Positions 18,247 to 27,656 of a stretch of DNA of 44,968 nucleotides are shown in pieces. Every line of letters starts with the position of its first letter. Within the stretch, counting starts at the first letter, position 1. Both the position numbers and the translations under genes were made by a program. Source of the stretch: Halopseudomonas xinjiangensis (GTDB lineage: Bacteria > Pseudomonadota > Gammaproteobacteria > Pseudomonadales > Pseudomonadaceae); assembly GCA_011050525.1 (NCBI GenBank), contig DRFO01000029.1, positions 1 to 44,968 on the forward strand, read 5' to 3'. The notes beneath the pieces are model-generated. The model made no database searches, was not told the DNA's origin, and saw only the letters and a list, made by a program, of their open reading frames with translations.

Positions 18247-18719
18247 GGCGTCTCTCCGGCACGGTAATGGCCACTCTTGCCGCCGGTTTTTTCCAGCAGA
18301 CGAGTCGACTCAATGACCATGCCCTTGTCGACGGCTTTGCACATGTCATATAGCGTTAGAGCCGCGATGCTGGCCGCAGTCAGCGCTTCCATCTCGACCC
18401 CGGTCTGCCCCGCGAGTTTGCAGGTAGCCCGAATGCGCACCGCATCCGGCTGTTCAGCAGTCAGTTCCACCTTAATACCCGTAAGCAGCAACGGATGGCA
18501 CAGCGGGATCAGTTCATGGGTGCGCTTCGCCGCCTGAATACCCGCAATGCGGGCTACAGCGAATACGTCACCTTTGGGATGCCCGCCGTTCTGTATCAAT
18601 GCCAGTGTCTCAGGGAGCATACGCACCAGGCTTTCGGCCATGGCTTCGCGGGAAGTCGTGGCCTTGGCGGTGACATCGACCATATTGGCCTGCCCCAGGG
18701 CGTCCAGATGGGTAAGCAT
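18243..18719 (-). CDS. moaC: Cyclic pyranopterin monophosphate synthase MoaC
   Basis: This is a 158-residue protein. The start at 18719 gives [19 protein letters not shown], matching the usual MoaC N-terminus, with AGGA about 8 nt upstream. A longer frame to 18836 is possible but does not resemble MoaC. Family motifs are the [17 protein letters not shown] region, [19 protein letters not shown] and [11 protein letters not shown]. It rearranges the MoaA product into cPMP. It heads the minus-strand moaCDE unit and is divergent from ahpC. Confidence 0.95.
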   Translation of the reverse strand: MLTHLDALGQANMVDVTAKATTSREAMAESLVRMLPETLALIQNGGHPKGDVFAVARIAGIQAAKRTHELIPLCHPLLLTGIKVELTAEQPDAVRIRATCKLAGQTGVEMEALTAASIAALTLYDMCKAVDKGMVIESTRLLEKTGGKSGHYRAGETP

Positions 18720-18903
18720 GTTGATATCCTGTATACGTCTGAATAACTGTCTGGAAGATGCCATGGCCGCGGTGGGTTTGTCACGGTCAGTCTCAAAATC
18801 AGCGAGCGGGGAACCCTTACTCCCCTTCGCCCTCAAAGTTTATCGCCGTAGCGGGTGCTGGCAAGCTGAGCTATCGCTTGAAATAGTGAAGCCTCGCCCC
18901 CAG

Positions 18904-18940
18904 ATAGAGAAAAGCTATATATCGTTTAGTTGAAATTTAT
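18904..18940 (+). promoter_or_regulatory. OxyR-type operator upstream of ahpC
   Basis: Two 15-nt half-elements, ATAGAGAAAAGCTAT (18904-18918) and TTAGTTGAAATTTAT (18926-18940), are separated by exactly 7 nt. This matches the OxyR tetramer site ATAGnTnnnAnCTAT-N7-ATAGnTnnnAnCTAT, with one mismatch in the first half and two in the second. It lies about 70 bp before ahpC and abuts the promoter, as expected for peroxide activation. Confidence 0.75.
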
Positions 18941-18958
18941 TTTAAGCATTCGTATCAA
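18930..18958 (+). promoter_or_regulatory. Probable sigma-70 promoter of ahpC
   Basis: TTGAAA (18930-18935) and TATCAA (18953-18958) are 17 nt apart. The -35 lies inside the distal half of the OxyR-type operator, the arrangement used when OxyR recruits polymerase. The ahpC ATG follows about 50 nt later behind AAGGAG. Confidence 0.55.
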
Positions 18959-19011
18959 GCACCTATTATCTGCCCCGTCTTCTTAACCAACCAACTCACA
19001 AGGAGTTATTA

Positions 19012-19575
19012 ATGTCTGTTATCAACACTCAGATCAAACCATTCAAGGCCCAGGCGTTCCAGAACGGTGAGTTCATCGAAGTCACCGAAGCTGACCTCAA
19101 GGGCAAGTGGGCGGTATTTTTCTTCTACCCAGCCGACTTCACCTTCGTTTGCCCGACTGAACTGGGCGACGTAGCTGATTACTACGACGAGTTCCAGAAG
19201 ATGGGCGTAGAAATTTATTCCGTTTCTACTGACACCCACTTCACCCACAAAGCCTGGCACGACAGCTCCGAAACCATCGGCAAGATCCAGTACCCCATGA
19301 TCGGTGACCCAACTGGCGCTGTTACCCGCAACTTCGACAACATGCGCGAAGACATGGGTCTAGCTGACCGTGGCACCTTCATTATCGATCCTGAAGGCAT
19401 CATCCAGGCCGTTGAAGTGACCGCCGAAGGCATCGGCCGTAATGCTGAAGAGCTGATGCGCAAGGTTAAGGCTGCCCAGTACGTCGCTGCTCACCCAGGC
19501 GAAGTATGCCCGGCCAAGTGGAAAGAAGGCGAAGCTACGCTAGCCCCTTCCCTTGATCTGGTTGGCAAGATCTAA
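19012..19575 (+). CDS. ahpC: Alkyl hydroperoxide reductase peroxiredoxin AhpC
   Basis: This is a 187-residue typical 2-Cys peroxiredoxin. The peroxidatic cysteine is C47 in FTFVCPTE and the resolving cysteine is C166 in GEVCPAKW. Length and motifs match the enterobacterial AhpC type. It reduces hydrogen peroxide and organic peroxides in the cytoplasm and is recycled by AhpF. A strong AAGGAG ribosome site precedes the ATG. An OxyR-type operator lies upstream, and a strong terminator sits between it and ahpF. Confidence 0.97.
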   Translation: MSVINTQIKPFKAQAFQNGEFIEVTEADLKGKWAVFFFYPADFTFVCPTELGDVADYYDEFQKMGVEIYSVSTDTHFTHKAWHDSSETIGKIQYPMIGDPTGAVTRNFDNMREDMGLADRGTFIIDPEGIIQAVEVTAEGIGRNAEELMRKVKAAQYVAAHPGEVCPAKWKEGEATLAPSLDLVGKI

Positions 19576-19588
19576 ATAGTACCAGTGA

Positions 19589-19639
19589 CCCGGCCCGCCG
19601 AGATGCACAGCGCATCCGGTTGGCGGGCCGGGTTTTTTT
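19589..19639 (+). terminator. Strong intrinsic terminator between ahpC and ahpF
   Basis: An 11-bp perfect GC stem (CCCGGCCCGCC at 19589-19599 with GGCGGGCCGGG at 19622-19632) is followed by seven T. The loop holds an inner hairpin (gatgc/gcatc). Placed inside the ahpCF pair, it should let AhpC be made in excess of AhpF unless transcription reads through. Confidence 0.9.
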
Positions 19640-19675
19640 CGCCCCGAATTTAACCATTTTCAAAAGGACACGCAC

Positions 19676-21265
19676 ATGTTGGATGCGAATCTGAAGAAGC
19701 AACTGGACACGTACCTGCAGAATATCGTTAACCCGATAAAGATCAGCGTGTCCGCAGACGACAGCCCCAAGGCCAAGGAGCTTCTGGAACTGGCGGGCGA
19801 GATCACCGCCCTGTCCAGCAAGATCGATATGACCCGTGCCGATGACAGCCGGACGCCAAGTATGGCCGTTGGCCCGGATGGCCAGGAGCCACGCGTTCGC
19901 TTTGCCGGGATTCCCATGGGCCATGAATTCACGTCTCTGGTTCTTGCCCTGCTTCAGGCGGGTGGACATCCGTCCAAAGCCGACGCGGCGCTTCAGGAGC
20001 AGATCCGCAATCTGGAGGGCGAGTACCATTTTGAAACGTACATATCGCTGTCCTGTCATAACTGTCCGGACGTCGTTCAGGCACTGAACCTGATGGCGAA
20101 TCTGAATCCCAACATCACCCATGTGATGATTGACGGTGCGCTGTTCCAGAGCGAAGTTGATGAGCGACAGGTAATGGCAGTGCCTTCTGTCTACCTGAAC
20201 GGGCAGCCCTTCGGCCAGGGCCGCATGACTCTCTCGGAGATCGTCAACAAGGTCGACACGGGTGCTGCGCGCCGCAAGGCCTCGGAACTAACCCAGAAAG
20301 CACCCTTCGACGTGCTGGTCGTGGGTGGCGGTCCGGCTGGCGCAGCTGCAGCGATCTATGCTGCACGCAAGGGTATTCGTACCGGCATCGTGGCGGAAAC
20401 ATTTGGTGGCCAGGTAATGGACACCGTGGGCATCGAGAACTTTATCTCGGTCTCCTATACCGAAGGCCCCAAGCTGGTGGCGAATCTGGAACAGCACATC
20501 AAGGATTATGAAGTCGATGTGATGACCGAGCAGAAGGTGTCCAGGCTGACCAGTGACGATCTGGTGGAATTGACGCTCGATAGCGGCGCTACCCTGACCA
20601 GCCGCTCGGTGATTCTGGCTACCGGTGCGCGCTGGAGGGAAATGAACGTACCCGGCGAGCATGAGTACCGCGGCAAGGGCGTGGCCTATTGTCCACATTG
20701 CGACGGCCCCCTGTTCAAGGGCAAGCGCGTAGCGGTAATCGGCGGGGGCAACTCCGGCATAGAAGCGGCAATCGACCTGGCCGGTATCGTCGAGCATGTC
20801 ACCGTGCTGGAATTCAGCGATACCCTGCGTGCCGACGAGGTGCTGCAGCGCAAGGCGCGCTCGATGCACAACGTGGTGATCATCAAGAACGCTCAGACCA
20901 CCGAGGTTCGCGGCGACGGCAACAAGGCGGTGGGGCTGACCTACACTGATCGCACCAATGGCGAAAGCAAGCAGCTCGACGTAGCAGGTATCTTCGTGCA
21001 GATCGGTTTGGTGCCCAATACCGAATGGTTGAAGGATAGCGATCTGAAGCTCACTCGCTTTGGCGAAATCGAGATTGACGCGCGGGGCGCTACGTCCATG
21101 CCGGGTGTGTTTGCGGCTGGCGACGTGACGACCGTTCCCTTCAAGCAGATCGTTATTGCTATGGGCGCGGGCTCGGCGGCTGCGCTAAGTGCCTTCGACT
21201 ATCTGATCCGCACCCCTACTCCGGCGGCAGTTCTCGGTCAGCACGCGGAGCGTGAAACAGCCTGA
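19676..21265 (+). CDS. ahpF: Alkyl hydroperoxide reductase flavoprotein AhpF
   Basis: This is a 529-residue reductase of AhpC. The N-terminal double thioredoxin-fold domain carries redox cysteines C127 and C130 (CHNC). The thioredoxin-reductase-like part carries FAD motif GGGPAGAAA, redox pair C339 and C342 (CPHC), the NAD(P)H motif GGGNSG and a late FAD-contact motif FAAGDVTT. Electrons flow from NADH through FAD and the cysteines to AhpC. AAAGGA precedes the ATG. No obvious separate promoter was seen, so it probably depends on read-through past the ahpC terminator. Confidence 0.97.
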   Translation: MLDANLKKQLDTYLQNIVNPIKISVSADDSPKAKELLELAGEITALSSKIDMTRADDSRTPSMAVGPDGQEPRVRFAGIPMGHEFTSLVLALLQAGGHPSKADAALQEQIRNLEGEYHFETYISLSCHNCPDVVQALNLMANLNPNITHVMIDGALFQSEVDERQVMAVPSVYLNGQPFGQGRMTLSEIVNKVDTGAARRKASELTQKAPFDVLVVGGGPAGAAAAIYAARKGIRTGIVAETFGGQVMDTVGIENFISVSYTEGPKLVANLEQHIKDYEVDVMTEQKVSRLTSDDLVELTLDSGATLTSRSVILATGARWREMNVPGEHEYRGKGVAYCPHCDGPLFKGKRVAVIGGGNSGIEAAIDLAGIVEHVTVLEFSDTLRADEVLQRKARSMHNVVIIKNAQTTEVRGDGNKAVGLTYTDRTNGESKQLDVAGIFVQIGLVPNTEWLKDSDLKLTRFGEIEIDARGATSMPGVFAAGDVTTVPFKQIVIAMGAGSAAALSAFDYLIRTPTPAAVLGQHAERETA

Positions 21266-21284
21266 CAAGCTGAATCATAGACGC

Positions 21285-21327
21285 AAAAAAACCGCACCCC
21301 GACTAATCTCGGGGTGCGGTTTTTTTT
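21285..21327. terminator. Bidirectional terminator between ahpF and the chemoreceptor gene
   Basis: The stem ACCGCACCCCG pairs with CGGGGTGCGGT, flanked by a run of A on the left and a run of eight T on the right. It can therefore end both ahpF (plus) and the minus-strand chemoreceptor gene that stops at 21337. Confidence 0.9.
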
Positions 21328-21336
21328 GACCGCAGA

Positions 21337-22962
21337 TCAGATCCGGAAGCGGCTGACCAGATCGTTCAGTTCCACTGCCAGGCGAGACAGCTCGCGACTG
21401 GAGCTACTGGTCTGCTCTGCGCCAGCCGCAGACTGGGTCGACAGGTCCCGAATATTCACCAGGTTACGGTCCACTTCACGGGCTACCGACGCCTGTTCCT
21501 CGGAAGCACTGGCGATAACCAGATTGCGCTCGTTGATTTCGCTGATGGCGCTGGTGATGCGGGTCAGCGCCTGTCCAGCTGCGTCAGCCTGTTCCAGCGT
21601 ACTGGTCGCCATGGTCTTGCTGATGCGCATGGCTTCGACGGCCTTTTCGGTGCCCTGCTGGATGGTTCCGATCATTTCCTCGATTTCGCTGGTCGACTGC
21701 TGGGTGCGATGGGCTAGTGCGCGTACTTCGTCGGCCACTACCGCAAAACCACGGCCTTGCTCACCCGCGCGGGCGGCTTCGATCGCAGCGTTCAACGCCA
21801 GAAGGTTGGTTTGTTCGGCAATGGCGCGGATAACATCAAGAACCCGGCTGATATTCTGCGCCTTGTCGGCCAGTTCCTGCACTTCGGTGGCCGTGGACGT
21901 GATAGTTCCCGACAACTTGTCGATGCTGGTAACGGTACGGGAGACTTGCTGCTGCCCTTCGACGGCGATGGTCGAGGTCATTTTGGACTGTTCGGAAGTG
22001 GACACCGCGTTACTCGCCACTTCATCCACCGCAACGCTCATCTCGTTGACCGCTGTGGCAGCCTGCTGAATCTCGTCGTTCTGACGCTGTAGACCGCGGG
22101 TCGCATCCTCGGTCACCGCATTCAGCTCCTCAGCGGCGGAAGCCAACTGGTTGGACGAGCTGGCAATGCCCTGAATGGTATCGCGCAACCGAGCCTGCAT
22201 CGTCGACAGCGCCTGAAGTAAACGTGCTGCCTCATCTCGCCCTAGTATCGTGAAGGATTGTGTAAGGTCGCCAGCGGCTACCACTTCACTTATCTCTACT
22301 GCCTGGCGGATCGGGACCACGATACTGCGAGTCAACAACCACGCCAGAATAACAGTCATGAACGCGGCAACAACTATGAAAGTAACCACCTGATTGAAGC
22401 CCGTATAATAGCTGTCCCTGGAAGCGGTGGCCGCGCTGGCACTGCCTTTGACCACTTCCTGCTCTACAGCGATCAAACGCTGGGTAAACTCATCGGCAAT
22501 CGGGTTTAGCCGGTTGTTGACCACGCCCATTGCCTGATCAGTCTGGAACTCGTGGGCCAGTTGAATTACCTCAGCCTGTATCCGTACATATTCATTTTTC
22601 TTTTCCACATAGGAGGCGAAGAGCCCCTGCATCGGCGTGCCTGCAACCTTACCGGCAAACTCGTTTTCTGCCTGGCCCAGTGCATTCAGCATCTCGCTCA
22701 TCTGCCGTTGCAGTTCGCTGATTTCCCTGGCGTTTTCCGCCAGCAACGCCCTGAGTGTGAAGATACGAAACCTCATAAGGTTCTGGTTGATATCTGTCAG
22801 GAGCTTCAGTTCCGGCAGCCAGATCTGCTCAACGTCCCTCGCCTGGTCGCGCATTGAGCCCATTGATTTCAAGGCAAGCACACCGAGCAACACCACAATC
22901 AAGGCTATTACGGCAAACCCGGCAGAAAGCCGGGCAGCAATGGGGAAGTTTCTTAAGTTCAT
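21337..22962 (-). CDS. Methyl-accepting chemotaxis protein with 4-helix-bundle sensor
   Basis: This is a 541-residue chemoreceptor. A first membrane helix (about residues 12-32) and a second (about 190-212) flank a periplasmic part of about 155 residues that looks like the four-helix-bundle MCP sensor ([20 protein letters not shown]). HAMP and the signalling domain follow, with the hairpin tip [20 protein letters not shown] near residues 375-425. The ligand is not predictable. A FliA-type promoter lies just upstream, so it should be co-regulated with late flagellar genes. It ends at the bidirectional terminator shared with ahpF. Confidence 0.94.
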   Translation of the reverse strand: MNLRNFPIAARLSAGFAVIALIVVLLGVLALKSMGSMRDQARDVEQIWLPELKLLTDINQNLMRFRIFTLRALLAENAREISELQRQMSEMLNALGQAENEFAGKVAGTPMQGLFASYVEKKNEYVRIQAEVIQLAHEFQTDQAMGVVNNRLNPIADEFTQRLIAVEQEVVKGSASAATASRDSYYTGFNQVVTFIVVAAFMTVILAWLLTRSIVVPIRQAVEISEVVAAGDLTQSFTILGRDEAARLLQALSTMQARLRDTIQGIASSSNQLASAAEELNAVTEDATRGLQRQNDEIQQAATAVNEMSVAVDEVASNAVSTSEQSKMTSTIAVEGQQQVSRTVTSIDKLSGTITSTATEVQELADKAQNISRVLDVIRAIAEQTNLLALNAAIEAARAGEQGRGFAVVADEVRALAHRTQQSTSEIEEMIGTIQQGTEKAVEAMRISKTMATSTLEQADAAGQALTRITSAISEINERNLVIASASEEQASVAREVDRNLVNIRDLSTQSAAGAEQTSSSSRELSRLAVELNDLVSRFRI

Positions 22963-22999
22963 CTAGGCGCACCTGAGCGAGTAATGGGGTGATTATTCA

Positions 23000-23026
23000 T
23001 AGTCGGCTCAGGTCAAAATTTCTTTA
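23000..23026 (-). promoter_or_regulatory. FliA (sigma-28) type promoter for the chemoreceptor
   Basis: On the minus strand TAAAGAAA and GCCGACTA are separated by 11 nt, close to the consensus TAAAGTTT-N11-GCCGATAA. The -10 element ends about 38 nt before the chemoreceptor ATG. The spacing and both boxes fit a motility sigma-factor promoter. Confidence 0.75.
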
Positions 23027-23258
23027 AAATTCAGTTGTAACAAGATGCCGGATGCCGCGCAGCTTCACGGCGCGAAAGGCGCCTTGGTAGATGGCCTATG
23101 CTTTGCGGCGTCATAATCCGCTCCAGACTCATCCGACAGACTGTCTGGATCAAACCGGGCAAGACAGCCGCCGCCCAGTATCGGAGGCATACCAGCCGCC
23201 CCTCTATTTAAAGGGGAAGCCTGATCCTCGTCCTGGTCAGAATCGTCTTCGGGCCGGC

Positions 23259-23675
23259 TCAACGTGGCGAACCATGGTCGTTGAAGAGCTTGACGGCGCG
23301 CAGCACGTCCCGACGGCTTATCTGCCCCACCAAAACCCCATTTTCAAGCACCGGCAAGCGGCGCCGGCCCTTCTCGATAAAATATTCGGCGGCTTTGATT
23401 ATGTCCGCATCCGCATCGATGGTATCAGCGGCCGGCGACATCACCGACGCAACGAGGGTGGTACCAGATTCTTCGAAGTAACTACCCGTGAGAATACCCT
23501 TCAAACAATCACTTTCGGATAACATGCCGATCAGCTTCTTCTTCGAATCAACTACCGGTGCTCCGGATATCTTGTGCATCAGCAGTGTATCGATCGCACT
23601 GGCCAACTCGATGTCCGGAGCCAGACAGATAAGATCGGTGGACATGTAGTCGCGTACTTTTACGATCTTGAGCAT
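23259..23675 (-). CDS. Tandem CBS domain protein
   Basis: This 138-residue protein is made of two CBS motifs: VRDYMSTDLICLAPDIELAS with GAPVVDSKKKLIGMLSESDC, then VMSPAADTIDADADI with RRLPVLENGVLVGQISRRDV. Stand-alone CBS pairs usually bind adenine nucleotides and regulate partner proteins. The partner is not evident from the neighbours. AGGAG precedes the ATG. It lies about 300 nt upstream of the chemoreceptor gene and 43 nt downstream of purU on the same strand. Confidence 0.88.
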   Translation of the reverse strand: MLKIVKVRDYMSTDLICLAPDIELASAIDTLLMHKISGAPVVDSKKKLIGMLSESDCLKGILTGSYFEESGTTLVASVMSPAADTIDADADIIKAAEYFIEKGRRRLPVLENGVLVGQISRRDVLRAVKLFNDHGSPR

Positions 23676-23717
23676 GCTGCTCTCCTGTTACGAACACGAC
23701 AGCGCCTGTTGAATCGT

Positions 23718-24569
23718 TCAGCTAAAGACGACTGTCTTGTTGTCGTGAACTAGAACCCTGTCCTCCAAGTGATAGCGCAATCCGCGGGAAAGTACCATTT
23801 TTTCAACGTCTTTTCCCAGGCGAACCATGTCGTCGGCATTGAAACGATGGCTTATTCTGACGACGTCCTGCTCGATGATAGGCCCGGCATCCAGCTCTTC
23901 TGTCACATAGTGACAGGTAGCCCCAATCAGTTTTACGCCGCGCTGGGCAGCTTGATGATAAGGCCTGGCGCCGACGAAGGAAGGCAGAAAACTGTGATGA
24001 ATGTTGATTACTCGGTGCGCGTAGCGCTGACAAAGCTCAGGCGGAAGTATTTGCATGTAACGCGCCAGAACAATGCAGTCAGCCTGTTGGCTGTCGACCA
24101 GTCTGGTTACTTCCGCAAAGGCGGGTGCCTTGTTGTTTGGATCAACCGGAACGTGATGAAACGCAATGCCGTGCCACTCCACCATACTGCGCAGATCATC
24201 GTGATTCGATATGACGCTGGTGATATCACACTCCAGTTCGCCGCTGTGCCAACGGTGGAGCAGGTCAGCGAGACAGTGCGATTCCCGGCTGGCCATGAGG
24301 ACCACCTTCTTGCGCTGGGCTGAATCGCTCACGCGCCAGTCCATTGCATATTCTGCGGCGATGGGCGCAAAGGCAGTACGCAACCCCTCTGCATCGAACG
24401 GCAGGGAGTCCGCTCTTATTTCATGGCGCATGAAAAACCAGTTGGAAAGATTATCCGAATGATGGTTGGCTTCGGTAATCCATCCATTATATGCAGCCAG
24501 AACATTGCTGACCTTTGCCACAATGCCAACCCGATCAGGGCAGGCAATAACCAATCGAAATGTATGCAT
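23718..24569 (-). CDS. purU: Formyltetrahydrofolate deformylase PurU
   Basis: This is a 283-residue enzyme that hydrolyses 10-formyl-THF to THF and formate, balancing one-carbon units and feeding formate to purine synthesis. An N-terminal ACT domain (about 1-85, FRLVIACPDRVGIVAKVSN) is followed by a formyltransferase-fold catalytic domain. The catalytic Asn-His-Asp set is seen in NIHHSFLPSF and in the later TEELDAGPIIEQD. ATG 24569 has GGAGAC 8 nt upstream; a TTG one codon earlier is less likely. Confidence 0.95.
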   Translation of the reverse strand: MHTFRLVIACPDRVGIVAKVSNVLAAYNGWITEANHHSDNLSNWFFMRHEIRADSLPFDAEGLRTAFAPIAAEYAMDWRVSDSAQRKKVVLMASRESHCLADLLHRWHSGELECDITSVISNHDDLRSMVEWHGIAFHHVPVDPNNKAPAFAEVTRLVDSQQADCIVLARYMQILPPELCQRYAHRVINIHHSFLPSFVGARPYHQAAQRGVKLIGATCHYVTEELDAGPIIEQDVVRISHRFNADDMVRLGKDVEKMVLSRGLRYHLEDRVLVHDNKTVVFS

Positions 24570-24781
24570 CAATCAGGTCTCCAAGACCCGTGGCGGGCTG
24601 CCCCGGATAAAGCGCAGCATTCTACTCGTTGCGCCACACAATTACAGCCAAACCATCGGAAGAACACCTTTATATACAATGTTCTTAACATGCTCATTGA
24701 TCAGCTAGTTGTGTTGAGACTTTGCTTAAATTAATATGCGGCTTGCATTTAAATTTTCTGCCGTCCCCCAAGGTAAACTTT

Positions 24782-25159
24782 ATGTCAATGTTACAAGAAT
24801 ATCGCCAGATCGAAGAAACCATCCGTGAACTTTCTGATCGTCTTAAGTCGTTGTCAAATGATGACAAATTGAAAAAAGAGATCGAGTTCGAAGAAAAACT
24901 GCGTGCTCTGATGGGGCAATATAACAAGTCGCTCAAGGAAGTTGTTGCCATCCTTGATCCGGATAGCAAGTTTTCCGCCTCCAGCAAATCGGCCAAGCCC
25001 GCTGGTGGAGCCAAGCGCGCCCGCAAGGTCAAGCAGTACAAGAACCCCCATAACGGCGAAGTAATCGAAACCAAGGGCGGCAACCACAAGACGCTCAAGT
25101 CATGGAAAGAGCAGTATGGTGGAGACACTGTTGAATCCTGGATGAAAATCCTGGGTTAA
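24782..25159 (+). CDS. mvaT: H-NS-family xenogeneic silencer MvaT
   Basis: This 125-residue nucleoid protein matches the Pseudomonas MvaT/MvaU type. A coiled-coil oligomerisation region comes first (EYRQIEETIRELSDRLKSL, DDKLKKEIEFEEKLR). A basic linker follows, then the C-terminal DNA-binding domain KQYKNPHNGEVIETKGGNHK. It binds AT-rich DNA and silences acquired genes. The start at 24782 is set by family length and the AAGG site; upstream codons are not family-like. The upstream region (about 24700-24780) is AT-rich, which would suit autoregulation. The AT-rich cassette-like gene at 44138 is a plausible target, by inference. Confidence 0.94.
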   Translation: MSMLQEYRQIEETIRELSDRLKSLSNDDKLKKEIEFEEKLRALMGQYNKSLKEVVAILDPDSKFSASSKSAKPAGGAKRARKVKQYKNPHNGEVIETKGGNHKTLKSWKEQYGGDTVESWMKILG

Positions 25160-25188
25160 GCCAGAGCGCACCTGGTAGAGACATCTGG

Positions 25189-25212
25189 CCCCGCCCTTCA
25201 GGCGGGGTTTTT
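25189..25212 (+). terminator. Intrinsic terminator of mvaT
   Basis: CCCCGCC (25189-25195), a 5-nt loop and GGCGGGG (25201-25207) are followed by TTTTT. It lies 29 nt after the mvaT stop. Confidence 0.88.
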
Positions 25213-25254
25213 ATTGGCGTCCATTTTAAATTAGAGCTTGAGAATGGCCTGGCC

Positions 25255-26712
25255 TCAGTTGTTGATATCGTTCAACCGATGGGCCAACTGCTCGGCGTAG
25301 GTGCGCCAGCCTTTCAACAGCGCTTGTTGATTACCGTTTACCGAAGCCATAGTTTCATCAATTGCTGCAAAGAAGTTGGTGAAAGTGATCGAGGCACCTG
25401 GCAACTTACCGGCTAGCCTGTCTCTGCAGAATGTCATCCAGGCATGGCGATCACGTTCATTCAAAGTGTCCGGATAGTTGCGGGCACGATAACGGAAAAG
25501 CAAGTCCACCAGTCGCTGATCTTGCAAAGGCCATTGGGTAACGGCAAGCATGTCTCCATCCGCTTCGCGGATCATGGGTAGTAACCGACGATCCGAATCC
25601 CCCATGAAGCCGTCATACAGTTGCAGATCAGGATCGTCCTGGTCCTGCTGTGGCGGACGGCCTTCGGCCGGTTGCGTAAACACGGTCTGTACCTTGCTGA
25701 CCCCTTCGGCACGCCAGGCTGCCAACGACTCGGCCCGATACAGCAGCTCTGTCATGTTGAGTGTCAGGCGCTGAATATCTTCTTCCCTGAGCACCTTGAT
25801 ATCCGCAATCACCGGACACTTGTTGATATGGATCAGTTTGAGGCCCGGCCGACTTTCGCCTTCCTGCAAATCCTCACCTCGGGTATACATCAGCTCGCGC
25901 AGGCGTTCAGCAGTACCGCTCATGAGTAGATCAGGGTCCGCTGCCAAATCATAGACAATCAGGGCATTGCGGTTAGTCGGATGCCAGGCAAGCGGCAGCA
26001 CTACTGAGAGGCCTTGGCGTTCACGGCCGAAGCGCCCAGACACGTGGACTAGCGGGCGTAAGTTTTGCAGATCGATCAACTCACAGACCTTGTGCTTGCT
26101 GCGCAGCGCATACAGATAGCTGTAAAGACGGGGCTGCGCCTGACGCAGCAGGCGGGCCATGGCAATAGTCGCGCGCACATCGGCGAGCGCGTCGTGGGCC
26201 TGGCCATGATCTATACCGTTGGCTGTAGTGAGTAGTTCCAGCCGCAAACTGGTAAATCCGTCCTGCTCTGGCCAGACGATACCCTCTGGCCGCAGCGCAT
26301 GGGCGGTACGCAACGCATCAAGGAGATCCCAGCGGCTGTTGCCTCCCTGCCACTCCCGTGCATAGGGATCATGAAAGTTGCGATACAGGGAAAACCGCGT
26401 CATTTCGTCATCGAAGCGCAGACTGTTATAGCCTGCCGTACAGGTTTCAGGCGTCGCCATCTGTTCGTGCAGGAGATGCATGAATTGAGCTTCGGGCAGG
26501 CCCTGAGCCGCCCGTTCCGGACCGATCCCGGTAACCAGGCAGGCCATCGGATGCGGCAGCGTGTCCTCTGCCAACCGACAGTCGATGCAAAGAGGCTCGC
26601 CGATTTCGATCAGATTTTCATCCGTACGAATGCCCGCCACCTGCAGCGGCCTGTCGCGCCGCGGATCAATGCCAGTGGATTCGAAGTCGTACCAGAAGAT
26701 GCTCTTGCTCAT
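25255..26712 (-). CDS. sbcB: Exodeoxyribonuclease I
   Basis: This is a 485-residue DEDD-type 3'-5' single-strand DNA exonuclease. The first acidic motif is D9/E11 in WYDFESTGIDP, and the last is in HDALADVRATIAMA. The central and C-terminal SH3-like and helical regions are full length for the family. It acts in recombination and mismatch repair. It stands alone and is convergent with mvaT. Confidence 0.95.
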   Translation of the reverse strand: MSKSIFWYDFESTGIDPRRDRPLQVAGIRTDENLIEIGEPLCIDCRLAEDTLPHPMACLVTGIGPERAAQGLPEAQFMHLLHEQMATPETCTAGYNSLRFDDEMTRFSLYRNFHDPYAREWQGGNSRWDLLDALRTAHALRPEGIVWPEQDGFTSLRLELLTTANGIDHGQAHDALADVRATIAMARLLRQAQPRLYSYLYALRSKHKVCELIDLQNLRPLVHVSGRFGRERQGLSVVLPLAWHPTNRNALIVYDLAADPDLLMSGTAERLRELMYTRGEDLQEGESRPGLKLIHINKCPVIADIKVLREEDIQRLTLNMTELLYRAESLAAWRAEGVSKVQTVFTQPAEGRPPQQDQDDPDLQLYDGFMGDSDRRLLPMIREADGDMLAVTQWPLQDQRLVDLLFRYRARNYPDTLNERDRHAWMTFCRDRLAGKLPGASITFTNFFAAIDETMASVNGNQQALLKGWRTYAEQLAHRLNDINN

Positions 26713-26759
26713 GTTCCTGCCCTGGATGCAAAAGGTGCAGGGTAACCGAACCAGCGGCT

Positions 26760-27149
26760 TCAGGCATCCAGCGAGTGGCTGAAACTGAAATAGCGCTCCA
26801 ACAGTCGCGCCAGATGAGAAAAGGCCTCCCCATTGGCTACGATGCTGAAACCTGTATCGAAATGACCCGGCGAGATATCCGGTCTACTCCAGTGACTGAG
26901 TGCCTTGAAATTCAACACCTCTTCACTCGCCGTTGCCGATGGCAGTCTGAGCTGCATGTCGAATACTTCACCGACCATCACTGGCAGCAGGCTTATAAGC
27001 ATCATGCCGTTATCGGAGATATTGCCAATCTGGCCCATCGGCCGCCCGGTATAGGCGTTGTATACGCTTAAATACTCAGCCAACTGGTGGCGAGCTATCC
27101 GACGCTGCTCAGTATGGCGCTCTCCGCCTGGAAAGGGTACGGGCTGCAT
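26760..27149 (-). CDS. PilZ domain protein, probable c-di-GMP receptor
   Basis: This 129-residue protein is almost entirely one PilZ domain. The c-di-GMP binding motifs are present: RRIAR (RxxxR form) near the N-terminus, then NISDNG (D/N-x-S-x-x-G form). The start at 27149 is chosen because it lies one nucleotide after the stop of the DUF4124 gene, giving translational coupling; a TTG or ATG further upstream would overlap that gene. It may read c-di-GMP made by proteins such as the GGDEF-EAL protein at 7230, though no direct link is shown. Confidence 0.85.
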   Translation of the reverse strand: MQPVPFPGGERHTEQRRIARHQLAEYLSVYNAYTGRPMGQIGNISDNGMMLISLLPVMVGEVFDMQLRLPSATASEEVLNFKALSHWSRPDISPGHFDTGFSIVANGEAFSHLARLLERYFSFSHSLDA

Positions 27150-27150
27150 A

Positions 27151-27576
27151 TCAACAACGCTCCCGAACAAGATTTTGAATTTCCGCCTTGCGGGCTTCTA
27201 CTCGCTGGCGATCGACTTCCCTACGTTTGCCGCTGGCATCTTTCTCGTACCAAAACACCCGACGATCAAATTGTGCCAGCTGCTGTCTCATATCCTGACA
27301 CATAGCCTGCTGTTTTTTGCGCTGCTCGGCAAGACGAGCATTTTCAACAGACCGTTCCTCTCGTCGCACCTCCATCAGGCGCCGCAGATTATCTTCGCGT
27401 TGCAACACTTGGGGGTCACGCTCGATTATCTGGGGTGTTACCTCGATTTCCTGCGCGCCCTCCTGGTATCGCTCACCGAAGTGCACCCGCCCCTGCTCGT
27501 CAACCCAGCGGTATATTTCGGCCTGCACAGAAAAAGCAGCAAGGGTACCTACAAGAAAGAATAGTAGCTGTGGCAT
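27151..27576 (-). CDS. DUF4124 domain periplasmic protein
   Basis: This is a 141-residue protein with a signal peptide (LLFFLVGTLAAFSVQA) and a short DUF4124 motif right after it (EIYRWVDEQGRVHFGER). A long charged helical or coiled-coil part follows, rich in Arg, Glu and Gln, with a cysteine at the very end. DUF4124 proteins are common exported proteins of Pseudomonas with no agreed function. It is followed after 1 nt by the PilZ gene and is probably co-transcribed with it. Confidence 0.85.
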   Translation of the reverse strand: MPQLLFFLVGTLAAFSVQAEIYRWVDEQGRVHFGERYQEGAQEIEVTPQIIERDPQVLQREDNLRRLMEVRREERSVENARLAEQRKKQQAMCQDMRQQLAQFDRRVFWYEKDASGKRREVDRQRVEARKAEIQNLVRERC

Positions 27577-27656
27577 GGGATGCTTGTTCGCAATGTGGTC
27601 TGGACTGGCGGCTCGTGTCCAAGAATAGATCAGCTGAACCCCCAGAACCAGACGCT

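Noticed and set aside
23065..23262. 65-residue minus-strand frame after the CBS gene with a TTG start
   Set aside because: It overlaps the CBS stop (TTGA), but has no ribosome site and no recognisable composition.
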